Assembly: GCF_002954615.1 (NCBI RefSeq)
Contig: NZ_MSCJ01000001.1
Span: 1,240,001 to 1,304,000, forward strand
Reading direction: 5' to 3'
Length of the DNA: 64,000 nt
Source of the DNA: Photobacterium angustum
GTDB lineage: Bacteria > Pseudomonadota > Gammaproteobacteria > Enterobacterales > Vibrionaceae
Position 1 is the stretch's first letter. Each line of letters starts with the position of its first letter. A model generated the notes under the pieces. That model was given only the letters and a program-made list of their open reading frames with translations, was not told the DNA's origin and made no database searches. A program made the position numbers and the translations under genes. Of the stretch, positions 44,798 through 54,104 are shown piece by piece.

Positions 44798-45562
44798 ATG
44801 ATTTCAGACAAGCTTACAACAAAACGTATCCAATCAGGCGGGTGTGCAATTCACTGCCAAGATTGCAGTATTAGTCAGTTATGCATTCCTTTCACGCTGA
44901 ATGAGTCTGAGCTAGACCAACTGGATCAAATCATAGAACGAAAAAAACCGATCCAAAAAGGTCAGGAGCTATTCAAAGCAGGTGACGAGTTAAAATCGTT
45001 ATATGCTATTCGTTCTGGCACCATTAAGAGCTACACCATTACCGAACAAGGTGACGAGCAAATTACTGCCTTCCATCTTGCGGGTGATTTAGTAGGTTTT
45101 GATGCGATCAATGAAATGCAGCATCCAAGTTTTGCTCAATCACTTGAAACATCAATGGTGTGTGAAATCCCATTTGAAATCCTTGATGATCTCTCTGGTA
45201 AAATGCCAAAACTTCGTCAACAAATCATGCGCTTAATGAGCAATGAGATTAAAGGCGATCAGGAAATGATCTTGCTGCTTTCTAAAAAGAATGCTGAAGA
45301 ACGTCTCGCCGCTTTCTTATATAACTTATCACTACGTTTTTCTCAGCGCGGTTTTTCTCCACGTGAATTCCGTTTAACAATGACACGCGGTGATATTGGT
45401 AACTACTTAGGCTTAACTGTTGAGACTATCAGTCGTTTATTAGGTCGTTTCCAGAAATCTGAGATGTTAAGTGTAAAAGGTAAATACATTACGATTATTG
45501 ATCACGATGAGTTAGCTCGTCTTGCTGGTGTGGCTAAAAGCAACACATTACCTCCACAATAA
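44798..45562 (+). CDS. fnr: Oxygen-responsive regulator FNR
   Basis: A 254-residue Crp/Fnr-family regulator of anaerobic metabolism. The four ligands of the oxygen-labile [4Fe-4S] cluster are at Cys20, Cys23, Cys29 and Cys122, the same positions as in E. coli. An additional Cys16 is also at the E. coli place. The cyclic-nucleotide-like sensor domain spans about 35-150, and the helix-turn-helix contains [14 protein letters not shown] near 207-220, with the E, S and R that contact the FNR box. It is placed after the cco genes and before uspE, as in other gamma-proteobacteria. An FNR box lies at its promoter. Confidence 0.97.
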   Translation: MISDKLTTKRIQSGGCAIHCQDCSISQLCIPFTLNESELDQLDQIIERKKPIQKGQELFKAGDELKSLYAIRSGTIKSYTITEQGDEQITAFHLAGDLVGFDAINEMQHPSFAQSLETSMVCEIPFEILDDLSGKMPKLRQQIMRLMSNEIKGDQEMILLLSKKNAEERLAAFLYNLSLRFSQRGFSPREFRLTMTRGDIGNYLGLTVETISRLLGRFQKSEMLSVKGKYITIIDHDELARLAGVAKSNTLPPQ

Positions 45563-45590
45563 TCGTTTTAACCCTATCCTTTTTAAATTT

Positions 45591-45617
45591 AAAGCATCGT
45601 TTATACGGTGCTTTTTT
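45591..45617 (+). terminator. Rho-independent terminator of fnr
   Basis: A 9-bp stem AAAGCATCG/CGGTGCTTT (one GU pair) around a 6-base loop, followed by TTT. Confidence 0.8.
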
Positions 45618-45832
45618 ATTTCGCTAATCCGCTATTTCTTATATTTATTTGTCCAGCGTATCAAAGTTTACATAATTTTCTCTATTATCGTTCCCATATC
45701 TTTCTATTCTAGGTTACAGTATTTATAAGGATTTATTTATTCTCTTGATATCTAAGTACATAGCCGTTGTTATACCTGTTTTAAATTAAACTTATCAAGA
45801 GATTGCCTACACAGTTGTGTAAAGGAGGCATT

Positions 45833-46774
45833 ATGCAAAAGTATAAAAATATCTTAGTCGTCGCTGATCCTGAAAAAGAACAACAACCTGCGATCTCGCG
45901 CGCTGTTCATCTTGCCAAAATAAGCAAAGATGTAAAAATTATTATTTTCTTAGCTATTTATGATTTTTCTTATGAAATGACGTCAATGTTATCGTCAGCC
46001 GAGCGTGATGCTATGCGTCGCGGTGTGGTAATGCAGCGAGAAGAGTGGTTAAAGGAAATCGTTCAGCCTTATTTAGAACAAGGTATAGATATAGAAATTA
46101 AAGTGGTTTGGCATAATCGTCCTTATGAAGCCATCATTGCTGATGTATATAGCCAAGACATTGATCTACTCGTCAAAGCCACTCATGAACATGATCGTTT
46201 AGGCTCTGTGATTTTCACACCAACAGATTGGCATCTGCTTCGTAAGTGCCCTATTCCTGTTCTCTTAGTTAAAGGTAATAACTGGCCTGAACACGGCAAA
46301 GTATTAGGTTGCGTCAATATCTCTACCGATGATGAAACTCACGATGAGCTTAACGATAAAATCGTCAAAGAATCATTAGCGTTTGCTTCTATTGCTAATG
46401 CCGAAGTTAATTTAGTTAATGCCTACCCTGCAACACCGGTAAATATTACGATTGAATTACCAGAGTTTGATCCTGCGAGTTATACCGATGCCGTACGTGG
46501 TCATCACTTAACTACAATGAAAGCACTCCGTCAAAAATATGGAATTAGTGAAGAACAAACCCATGTACTTGAAGGTTTACCAGAAGATATTATTCCTCAA
46601 GTGGCTGAAGATATAAAAGCAGAGCTAGTTATATTAGGAACAACAGGTCGTACTGGTTTATCAGCCGTCTTTATAGGGAATACCGCTGAAAATACGATTG
46701 ATAGTTTAAATTGTGATTTATTGGCTTTAAAACCTGATGGATACGTCAGTCCATTAGCACCCAATATCGATTAA
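45833..46774 (+). CDS. uspE: Universal stress protein UspE (tandem Usp domains)
   Basis: A 313-residue cytoplasmic protein with two Usp domains (about 1-150 and 155-310). The first carries NRPYEAIIADV and FTPTDWHLLRKCP, the second ELPEFDP and the nucleotide-site-like GTTGRTGLSAVFIGNTAE near 275-292. It is closely similar to E. coli UspE (316). The start is the ATG at 45833 (MQKYKN), directly preceded by an AGGAGG site; ten further in-frame codons upstream are unlikely to be translated. It stands next to fnr as in E. coli. Confidence 0.93.
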   Translation: MQKYKNILVVADPEKEQQPAISRAVHLAKISKDVKIIIFLAIYDFSYEMTSMLSSAERDAMRRGVVMQREEWLKEIVQPYLEQGIDIEIKVVWHNRPYEAIIADVYSQDIDLLVKATHEHDRLGSVIFTPTDWHLLRKCPIPVLLVKGNNWPEHGKVLGCVNISTDDETHDELNDKIVKESLAFASIANAEVNLVNAYPATPVNITIELPEFDPASYTDAVRGHHLTTMKALRQKYGISEEQTHVLEGLPEDIIPQVAEDIKAELVILGTTGRTGLSAVFIGNTAENTIDSLNCDLLALKPDGYVSPLAPNID

Positions 46775-46777
46775 GTA

Positions 46778-46804
46778 AAAAAGGCCTCAATTGAGGCCTT
46801 TCTC
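46778..46804. terminator. Bidirectional terminator between uspE and the lipoprotein gene
   Basis: A perfect 20-bp palindrome centred on AATT (arms AAGGCCTCAA/TTGAGGCCTT), with A residues on the left and T/C residues on the right, between convergent genes. Confidence 0.8.
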
Positions 46805-46818
46805 TTATAGAATACTAT

Positions 46819-47118
46819 TTATTTTTTCTCAGTATCTTGTAGCGTTAGCCATTTTGCGAATTTGGTAAGATACCACTCATTGGCTTTTTCTTTACAATAT
46901 GCTCGACTTAACCCGCGACGACTCCATTCAGAAGCAATAGCTGCTCGTGTTTGATTAGACGTCCGTTCTTTTAAATAAATGCTGCACAATTGAGCATTTG
47001 TCATATTTTGCGCATAGCCATTAACTTGCCCACCACCTAGCCCTAGTTCTTGTGCTTGATGAGAGCTACAACCCACCATAAATACGAAGACTGTTGTGAT
47101 TAAAATACTGCGTAACAT
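46819..47118 (-). CDS. Small lipoprotein of unknown function
   Basis: A 99-residue protein with a lipoprotein signal (MLRSILITTVFVFMVGCSS, lipobox VGC with Cys17). The mature part is polar and contains two further Cys (AQLCSIYLKER and SRAYCKEKANEWY), possibly a disulfide. I start it at the ATG ending at 47118, preceded by AGAGAC, since the longer frame would put 18 residues in front of the signal. No family recognised. Confidence 0.7.
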   Translation of the reverse strand: MLRSILITTVFVFMVGCSSHQAQELGLGGGQVNGYAQNMTNAQLCSIYLKERTSNQTRAAIASEWSRRGLSRAYCKEKANEWYLTKFAKWLTLQDTEKK

Positions 47119-47284
47119 GAATGTCTCTATCGTCGAAATATTTCCAATCATGTTATCAGCTTCAAAACACAAAGAATATTGTTAGGCATGAGTTGTGCCA
47201 CCGACAATGTCTTATTTTTGATAAAAATGACTCCTTATTAACAATCTACTCTTTAAGTTACACAGTTTTAGGCTGGTTAACGTC

Positions 47285-49015
47285 ATGAATAGTTATCATT
47301 TTTTAAGTCGTTATATATGCTGTCTTACCCTGTTGTTTTCAACTTCTGCCTATTCATTAGGTATTAACGATAGCAAATACATTGAATTAGGAGGAAATTT
47401 AGATCCAACTGTCGCCAATAATGTTAGTAGCGTATTAGAACAAAATGCGAATGCTGAACAATTTCTCTCTGTTGGATTAGTGATTGGTAGCGGATATTGT
47501 TCAGGTACATGGCTCGGGAGTGATGATTCTCATAGTTATGTATTAACGGCTGCACACTGTTTATCAGGTTCTGATTCAACAGAGTATTCAGGTCAATATG
47601 TCTCATTTAAACAACAAGATGGGACGATTATTGCTGCAGGTATTTCAACTAATTATTTTCGTACCTTTACTGGATGCAGTAACGACATAGCGGTAGCAAA
47701 AATTCCAAAAGTCTCCGACCCTTTAGATGTAAATGGTGACGTCATTAAGCAGCCGTTTGTCGATAATAATTTAAATACAGATTTACTACTTAACCCTACT
47801 ACCTTCACAGGATTTGGTATCTTCGGTTCACGTTCATTAGGTCAACTTGCCTATATTGGTAAGCGACATGGTGAAGGTCACATTCGTTATTATTATCAAG
47901 ACTGCTTAATTAATCAGGCAGTTGAGAATACAGACTCATGGGCATTTGCAAGCCCAGGTGATAGTGGCTCTGCCATTTGGCAACAACGTAATGAACACCC
48001 TGTTGCTGTCGGTATTTCATCATGGTGGTATGGCTGGCAATATGGATATTCAGGTCACGTCCCTATTGCTTTACATATTGATTGGTTAAAAGGAGTCGTT
48101 CCTGTATTAAAAACCATAGATGACATTGAAGATGAACCGCCAATTGAAGAACCAGCATGGTTATTAACCCAAGAAGCACCGATAGAAACCGATCCTTTAG
48201 AACAAGATGTACGAGGTTCTGTTTATTATGTTAAGGGCGACAACGTTGTTTCTGGGCCGACTCGTTTTATTTGGCGTTATCCACGAAATATTACCAAATT
48301 TTCTGTTGTATTAACCCAAAGAGAAAATAATACAGAACATGAAGTTTGGTTGCGAGGTCAACGTAAAACCCACTGCGGCTGGGGACGTATTAATAACAGT
48401 GCATGGTGCTACCCTGCACCGAACTTAGGTCAACTTAAACTAGAATTTATTCAAGCAGATAATCCGAAATTGCCCATAGGTACTTACAGTGGTGATTTTA
48501 GTTTAATGGTAAAAAGTCTCTATAACCGCTCTTACTCTGATGAAGTAACCGTTGCAACAAATATCGCTATTACTTCTGCACTACCAAGTGACGGAGTCAT
48601 TACTGATTCAACACCTTACGTCTCTCCTCGTTATGAAAAAGATGTTTACGGCACTGTATATTATCTTTCTGATCATAAAATGAGTCGTAACCGAGTGGTT
48701 TGGCGTCGTTATAATCGTGGTTACAGTCGTTTGAAAGTAGATGTGACCAATACTGAAACCGGACAACAACAAACTGTTATGTTGCGAGGTGAACGCTATA
48801 TGGGATGTGGGTGGACAATAATGAACAATGCCGCTTATTGCCGTTATATGCGTCCTGTCTATGGCGAGTTACGTGTGAGTTTTATCGCTGATGATAATAA
48901 AGATTTACCTATTGGTGAATATACAGGATCTTTATCCGTTAACGTGAAAGGCTTACATAAACGAGATTTCACAAAAGACTTAAACCTTGATATTAAATTG
49001 AATATTACCGAGTAA
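47285..49015 (+). CDS. Exported trypsin-like serine protease with two C-terminal repeats
   Basis: A 576-residue protein with a signal peptide (about 1-24). The S1 protease domain (about 45-275) has the complete triad: His in LTAAHCL (about residue 95), Asp in SNDIAVAKI (about 136), and Ser in SPGDSGSAIW (about 229). The Asp/Gly residues before the catalytic Ser and disulfide-like Cys are present. Two tandem domains of about 115-120 residues follow (about 310-435 and 455-575), both with a V-Y-G/S-x-V-Y-Y opening, a conserved C-G-W-x-x-x-N-N-x-A-x-C motif (THCGWGRINNSAWC and MGCGWTIMNNAAYC) and a P-I-G-x-Y-x-G-x-x-S ending. I do not recognise this repeat. A partner gene starts 3 bases after its stop. 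Confidence 0.85.
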   Translation: MNSYHFLSRYICCLTLLFSTSAYSLGINDSKYIELGGNLDPTVANNVSSVLEQNANAEQFLSVGLVIGSGYCSGTWLGSDDSHSYVLTAAHCLSGSDSTEYSGQYVSFKQQDGTIIAAGISTNYFRTFTGCSNDIAVAKIPKVSDPLDVNGDVIKQPFVDNNLNTDLLLNPTTFTGFGIFGSRSLGQLAYIGKRHGEGHIRYYYQDCLINQAVENTDSWAFASPGDSGSAIWQQRNEHPVAVGISSWWYGWQYGYSGHVPIALHIDWLKGVVPVLKTIDDIEDEPPIEEPAWLLTQEAPIETDPLEQDVRGSVYYVKGDNVVSGPTRFIWRYPRNITKFSVVLTQRENNTEHEVWLRGQRKTHCGWGRINNSAWCYPAPNLGQLKLEFIQADNPKLPIGTYSGDFSLMVKSLYNRSYSDEVTVATNIAITSALPSDGVITDSTPYVSPRYEKDVYGTVYYLSDHKMSRNRVVWRRYNRGYSRLKVDVTNTETGQQQTVMLRGERYMGCGWTIMNNAAYCRYMRPVYGELRVSFIADDNKDLPIGEYTGSLSVNVKGLHKRDFTKDLNLDIKLNITE

Positions 49016-49018
49016 TGT

Positions 49019-49777
49019 ATGAAAAGAGTAATCCAATATACTGGTTTAGCCCTGATTATTGGGTTGCTCTGTGTCTTTCTGTTTAAGCCCGACAAAGCAG
49101 CAGAAGAAATGCATACACCTGAACGAGTAAAAGAGACATCACATACAATAAATGCAAAAAAATTGGCAAAAAACTTTGATGAGGTTGCTGAAGAACCAAA
49201 AAATTTCAAAACACTGAGCATTGAAGAAGAAATAACGATTGATGATCCTTCTTATGTTGCTGAAGAGGATCTTGAGGGCAACCCACAGCTTAATCGTTAT
49301 GGACATCAAGTAGCGGCAACAATTGATACACCTATTAATCTATTAACAGGCGAAGATCTCTGGCTTTACCGCCCCAATTTACTAGACAAAGTGAAACAAG
49401 AGCAAGGCATAGCAATGCTACCGATTGAAAGCATTGTTGAAATAAATGATGAGTTGCTAAGTGATTTAACTATTGGTGATAGCTTAGTTTTCACCATGCC
49501 AAATGGTGGTGAACAACAAATAATAGTGTCAAAGATAAATACAATAAGTGACAAGGTAACATCGTGGGATCTTCAAAACACACAACGCCAAGATATAGGG
49601 AAAATTACACAGATAAGTAACTTAACAGAAGGTTCGTTTATTACTGACAATAAAGACGAATACCACTTAAGAACCGTGAATAATAAAGGATGGATAACCA
49701 GTAAAAGTCAGTTGATGAGTAACAACGATAATGCAGTAAAAAGAAACAGTGAGGCGTTTTCTGAGCTTCTTAAATAA
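49019..49777 (+). CDS. Membrane-anchored partner protein with protease-prodomain-like fold
   Basis: A 252-residue protein with one N-terminal membrane helix (about 5-23) and no cleavage site, so probably anchored in the inner membrane facing the periplasm. After an acidic linker comes a beta-rich domain (about 110-245) with the pattern D-L-T-I-G-D-S-L-V-F-T-M-P-N-G-G, an alternating strand, T-S-W-D-L, and later G-S-F-I-T-D-N-K-D-E-Y-H-L. That order resembles the N-terminal prodomain seen in some secreted M12-type metalloproteases, though no protease domain follows here. It lies 3 bp after the protease gene, so the two are cotranscribed. It may hold or inhibit the protease; this is inference. 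Confidence 0.6.
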   Translation: MKRVIQYTGLALIIGLLCVFLFKPDKAAEEMHTPERVKETSHTINAKKLAKNFDEVAEEPKNFKTLSIEEEITIDDPSYVAEEDLEGNPQLNRYGHQVAATIDTPINLLTGEDLWLYRPNLLDKVKQEQGIAMLPIESIVEINDELLSDLTIGDSLVFTMPNGGEQQIIVSKINTISDKVTSWDLQNTQRQDIGKITQISNLTEGSFITDNKDEYHLRTVNNKGWITSKSQLMSNNDNAVKRNSEAFSELLK

Positions 49778-49778
49778 A

Positions 49779-49819
49779 GGGCTAAATTCTTTGTCGTATT
49801 TGGCAAAGATTATTAGCCC
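49779..49819. terminator. Two-part hairpin between convergent genes
   Basis: Outer arms GGGCTAA/TTAGCCC and inner arms TCTTTG/CAAAGA, without a T run. It fills the gap between the partner gene and ttcA. Termination is plausible. Confidence 0.5.
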
Positions 49820-49840
49820 ATTATTTCAACAGCGTAGTGA

Positions 49841-50734
49841 CTAAACGTTAGTCACATCAATAAACAGAGACTCATCAATGTTTGTTGAAGAAACCGTCGC
49901 TTCAGTAAAAGCATACTCGGCCTTCTCACCTTCACGATCTAATGGCAAGTTAACAAAATCAAATAAATTCTTATCAGCTAACTGGCTTGGGCTGATGTTT
50001 TGGATTGATTTAAAGATAGCATCTACGCGACCCGGTGTTTTCTTGTCCCAATCAATTAACATCGCTTTAATACTTTGACGCTGTAGATTTTCTTGAGAAC
50101 CACACAGGTTACAAGGAATAATTGGGAACGCTTTATGCTCTGCGTACTTAATTAAATCTTTTTCACGACAGTAACTTAATGGACGTATAACAACGTTACG
50201 GCCATCATCTGAACGTAACTTAGGTGGCATTGCTTTTAAACGAGAGCCGTGGAACATGTTTAGGAACAAGGTTTCAACGATATCATCTAAGTGGTGTCCT
50301 AGTGCAATCTTAGTTGCACCAATTTTCTCAGCAAAAGAGTACAGCGTACCACGGCGTAAACGAGAGCAAAGACCACAGGTTGTTTTGCCTTCTTCTACTT
50401 TCTCTTTCACTACAGAGTAAGTGTCTTTATCTACGATATAGTATGGGATATTTAAGCTAGAAAAGTACTCTGGAAGAATATGCTCAGGGAAACCTGGTTG
50501 CTTTTGATCTAAGTTAACCGCAACAACTTCAAAATTGATCGGTGCTGCTTTTTTCAGATTCAATAAGATATCCAGCATCGCAAATGAGTCCTTGCCGCCA
50601 CTGATACATGCCATTACAACATCATTTTCTTCAATCATGTTGTAGTCAATAATGGCGTTACCGACATTACGACGAAGACGTTTTTGCAGCTTATTAAATT
50701 CAAGTACTTCTTTACGATTATCTGTCTGATTCAT
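49841..50734 (-). CDS. ttcA: tRNA 2-thiocytidine(32) synthetase TtcA
   Basis: A 297-residue cytoplasmic enzyme that thiolates cytidine 32 of tRNA. It has the PP-loop [10 protein letters not shown] near 53-62, and the [Fe-S] cluster cysteines in [11 protein letters not shown] and PCNLCGSQ, plus IALGHHLDD. It is similar to E. coli TtcA throughout. I place the start at the ATG ending at 50734 (MNQTDNR), with GAGAAG upstream, not the earlier ATG six codons before. The protein length then fits the family. Confidence 0.94.
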   Translation of the reverse strand: MNQTDNRKEVLEFNKLQKRLRRNVGNAIIDYNMIEENDVVMACISGGKDSFAMLDILLNLKKAAPINFEVVAVNLDQKQPGFPEHILPEYFSSLNIPYYIVDKDTYSVVKEKVEEGKTTCGLCSRLRRGTLYSFAEKIGATKIALGHHLDDIVETLFLNMFHGSRLKAMPPKLRSDDGRNVVIRPLSYCREKDLIKYAEHKAFPIIPCNLCGSQENLQRQSIKAMLIDWDKKTPGRVDAIFKSIQNISPSQLADKNLFDFVNLPLDREGEKAEYAFTEATVSSTNIDESLFIDVTNV

Positions 50735-50868
50735 TACTACTTCTCTCACCATCGGTTATCCCGACAGTAGAATTGCTGGATAAGAATTTATAGGGCGTGA
50801 ATTATACGGATTTTAGACTCAACAGGAAATAGTAAACTGCGGAAAAGCGTCGTTGGATAAATAGATAC

Positions 50869-50898
50869 AAAAAAGCTCGGACAGAGAGCCGAGCTTTT
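50869..50898 (-). terminator. Rho-independent terminator of dacA
   Basis: A perfect 10-bp stem AAAAGCTCGG/CCGAGCTTTT around an 8-base loop, with a T run on the minus strand, 34 bp after the dacA stop. Confidence 0.85.
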
Positions 50899-50932
50899 AG
50901 TCTACAAATCTTTAACGTTAAAAATGATTAAA

Positions 50933-52108
50933 TTAACTAAGTAATCCAGCAAAGAACTTCTTAACATGATCAACAAGGCGGCTGAAAATACTACCTTCTT
51001 CAACTGAATTTAGTGCAACAAGTGGTTGAGATGCCACTTCTTTACCATCGACCGAGTAAAGTACCTTGCCTACTACTTCACCTTTCGCGATAGGAGCATC
51101 AAGTTCACCGTTAAGCTCAACGCTTGCTGTCAACTTTTTAGTATCATTACGTGACAGTGTCACATAGCTTGAGCTATCAACACCCAACTCAACGTTTTCT
51201 TTATTACCAAACCAAACGCGCTCAGATAAGATTTTATCGCCAGCTTTATGCGGTACGACTGTTTCAAAGAATCGGAAACCGTAATTTAATAAAGCTTTAC
51301 TTTCACTTTCACGGGTTTTGGTACTTTTTGTTCCCATCACAACCGCAATTAAACGCATGTCACCTTCAGTTGCAGAACTTGTTAAGCTATATCCTGCACC
51401 GCTTGTGTAGCCGGTTTTCATGCCATCAACATTCATGCTTTTATCATATAACAAACCATTTCGGTTGCGTTGAGTAATATTGTTATATGTAAATGATTTC
51501 TCACTGTACAGCGGATAAATTGACGGTAAATCGCGAATTAACGCTTGGCCTAATAATGCAATATCATAAGGCGTAGTATAAAGATCGCTGTGATCTAAAC
51601 CATGAGGATTAGCAAAGTGTGTCGAATTCATTCCTAGCTTCTTAGCCCATGAATTCATTAACCCCACAAATGCTTGCTCAGATCCAGCTACGTGTTCAGC
51701 AAGTGCAACACTTGCATCATTACCGGATTGAATAATCAAACCACGGAACAAGTCCATTAGTGGTACTTCACTCCCTACTTCAATAAACATTTTTGAAGAA
51801 TCAGGGAAATTACGTGCCCAAGCATTACGGCTAATCACAACAATATCATCTTTACTGATATTGCCTTGTTTTATTTCCTGACCAGCAACATAGCTCGTCA
51901 TTAATTTCGTTAAGCTTGCAGGGTTTAATTTTTCGTTAGCATTCTTTTCAACTAATACTTGGCCTGTATTGTAGTCCATCAATACATAACCCTTTGCACT
52001 TAATGTCGGTGCATCAGGAATAACAGAAGGTGCTGCTAATGATGAAAACGACACAGTACAAAGCGCAGTTACACCAACGAGAGAAAAAAGCGGTGATGTC
52101 TTTTTCAT
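50933..52108 (-). CDS. dacA: D-alanyl-D-alanine carboxypeptidase (PBP5/6 family)
   Basis: A 391-residue periplasmic, membrane-bound enzyme that trims the terminal D-Ala of peptidoglycan pentapeptides. A signal peptide covers 1-25. The active site has Ser65 and Lys68 (SLTKLM), SGN (near 128) and KTG (in GMKTGYTSG, near 230). The C-terminal beta domain and an amphipathic anchor helix (about 375-391, with SRLVDHVKKFFAGLL) are present. The start is the ATG ending at 52108; a TTG three codons upstream is too close to the AAGGGA site. Length is near E. coli DacA (403). A perfect matS site lies within the gene. Confidence 0.94.
   Translation of the reverse strand: MKKTSPLFSLVGVTALCTVSFSSLAAPSVIPDAPTLSAKGYVLMDYNTGQVLVEKNANEKLNPASLTKLMTSYVAGQEIKQGNISKDDIVVISRNAWARNFPDSSKMFIEVGSEVPLMDLFRGLIIQSGNDASVALAEHVAGSEQAFVGLMNSWAKKLGMNSTHFANPHGLDHSDLYTTPYDIALLGQALIRDLPSIYPLYSEKSFTYNNITQRNRNGLLYDKSMNVDGMKTGYTSGAGYSLTSSATEGDMRLIAVVMGTKSTKTRESESKALLNYGFRFFETVVPHKAGDKILSERVWFGNKENVELGVDSSSYVTLSRNDTKKLTASVELNGELDAPIAKGEVVGKVLYSVDGKEVASQPLVALNSVEEGSIFSRLVDHVKKFFAGLLS
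51151..51163. other. matS: matS site (MatP binding), perfect consensus match
   Basis: GTGACAGTGTCAC fits the consensus GTGACRNYGTCAC at every position. It lies inside dacA, 15 kb from dif and 8.7 kb from the first matS match. Confidence 0.85.
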
Positions 52109-52466
52109 TTGAGGCAAAATCCCTTAAAAATACGATAAAACAATCTAATATAACTATTTACAACATCATAAGTTCGAAAAATAGTTCAAATAGGTATATT
52201 GATTGACGGCCATTATAACGTTTGCAATATGAAAAACTTCCTTTTGTAACACTGTTTTACGATTTGCATGCCATCTTTACATTTATAGCGTTAATAAAAA
52301 AAAATATAAACGTTTAATACTGTATCTATAACGTTTTTTTATTCTTGCTCACGTTGTTATAAATTTTTCCCTCTTTTAGTGAACCTTTCTTTTTTTTTAC
52401 TGGCTATTCAATAGGTAATACATAAGATAGATTTGTTTTTTAACAGCCAAATATTAGGAAAATTAA
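52109..52466. other. 358-bp AT-rich divergent promoter region
   Basis: Lies between dacA and the M32 carboxypeptidase gene, which point away from each other. It contains long A and T runs (such as near 52301 and 52390) but I see no gene, hairpin or recognised operator. Confidence 0.5.
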
Positions 52467-53951
52467 ATGAGCTATTATCAAAAATTAGAACAGCATGCTC
52501 GTAAGTTATCGCGTTTAGACCATCTAAGTGCAATATGTGGTTGGGATCAAGCAGCAATGATGCCAAGTGGCGGTGCTGAAGCTCGCTCTGAAGCAATGGC
52601 TGAACTTGCCGTTATTACACATGAATTATCAACCGCTGATTACCTTGCTGATTGGTTTGAACAAGCAGAGCAAGAGCAATTATCTGATGCCGAGCGTATC
52701 AGCCTTGCTGCGTTAAAGCGCCAATGGATGATGCATAACATTTTGCCAGCCGAGTTGGTGGAGCAAAAATCCTTATTAGGCTCACAATGTGAACATGCTT
52801 GGCGTACCCAGAGAAAAGAAAATGATTGGGAAGGATTTAAACAAAATTTAGCTCCTGTCGTTAAACTCGCACGCCAAGAAGCGGCTATTCGCTCTAAAGC
52901 AACAGGATTAAGCCTGTATGATGCCCTGCTCGATCTTTACGAACCGGGAATGACATCTGAAATTCTTGACGGTATTTTTGCTGATGTAAAATCGTGGTTG
53001 CCGCATCTCATTCAAGATGTACAAAATAAGCAGAAAAATGAAGCCGTATTGCCTCTAAGTGGAACATTCCCGATTGCCGAGCAAAACGCACTTAGCCTAG
53101 ACGTCATGAAATTATTAAATTTTGATTTTAATCATGGGCGTTTAGATATCAGTACTCACCCATTCTGTGGTGGTGTATCAACCGATGTACGTATTACAAC
53201 GCGTTATGATGAAACTGATTTTACATCAGCGTTAATGGGCGTTATTCATGAAACCGGTCATGCACGTTATGAGCAAGGCTTACCGCATCAATGGCGAGAT
53301 CTACCTGTAGGCCAAGCCCGCTCAATGGGGATTCATGAAAGTCAGTCACTGTTTTTTGAAATGCAGCTTTCACGCAATATCGATTTTGCAAGAAAATTGG
53401 CACCGTTAGCACAGAAAACATTTAACCGTGAAACCGATAGTGCGCTAACGGCTGAAAACCTCAACACTATTAATACTCGTGTTAAACCGGGTTTTATTCG
53501 TGTTGATGCTGACGAAGTGACTTACCCTGCCCACGTAATTCTGCGTTATGAAATTGAACGTGATCTTATTGAAGGCAATATCGAAGTTGATGACATTCCT
53601 GTTATTTGGGATCAAAAAATGCAGGCTTACCTTGGTATTGATACTAAAGGTAACTTCAAAGACGGCTGTATGCAGGATATTCACTGGACTGACGGTAGTT
53701 TTGGTTATTTTCCATCTTATACGCTAGGTGCAATGTACGCCGCACAATTTATGGCTGCAATGAAGAAAGTAGTAGATGTTGAAGCTGCAATCACATCAGG
53801 AGATTTATCCCCTATTTTCGCATGGCTTGAAACGAATATCTGGTCAAAAGGATGTACGCTATCTACAGACGAATTAGTTAAACAAGCGACAGGGGAAACA
53901 TTAAATCCTCGTTTCTTTAAACAGCATTTAATAGCACGTTATAACCAGTAA
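52467..53951 (+). CDS. M32 carboxypeptidase (Taq family)
   Basis: A 494-residue cytoplasmic metallocarboxypeptidase. The zinc site HExxH is His261-Glu262-Thr-Gly-His265, followed by the third ligand Glu in IHESQSLFFE near residue 290. The family motifs DVRITTRY (near 245), the long helical N-terminal half and GSFGYFPSYTLG near 410 are present. Length matches the Taq carboxypeptidase (about 500). Likely a general peptide recycler. A plain ATG start without a strong ribosome-binding site. Confidence 0.92.
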   Translation: MSYYQKLEQHARKLSRLDHLSAICGWDQAAMMPSGGAEARSEAMAELAVITHELSTADYLADWFEQAEQEQLSDAERISLAALKRQWMMHNILPAELVEQKSLLGSQCEHAWRTQRKENDWEGFKQNLAPVVKLARQEAAIRSKATGLSLYDALLDLYEPGMTSEILDGIFADVKSWLPHLIQDVQNKQKNEAVLPLSGTFPIAEQNALSLDVMKLLNFDFNHGRLDISTHPFCGGVSTDVRITTRYDETDFTSALMGVIHETGHARYEQGLPHQWRDLPVGQARSMGIHESQSLFFEMQLSRNIDFARKLAPLAQKTFNRETDSALTAENLNTINTRVKPGFIRVDADEVTYPAHVILRYEIERDLIEGNIEVDDIPVIWDQKMQAYLGIDTKGNFKDGCMQDIHWTDGSFGYFPSYTLGAMYAAQFMAAMKKVVDVEAAITSGDLSPIFAWLETNIWSKGCTLSTDELVKQATGETLNPRFFKQHLIARYNQ

Positions 53952-54104
53952 TGCATTAAGTCAGGATTAATATCAGCCATAGTGTTTTTTAGTTAAACAG
54001 AACTCACTATGGCTTTATAACTCTTTCATTTCTTTATTATTAAAGTGATCCGCACTCAGTGATTAAGCGTAATAAACTTTACGTTTAAAAACCTGAGGTA
54101 ATAT

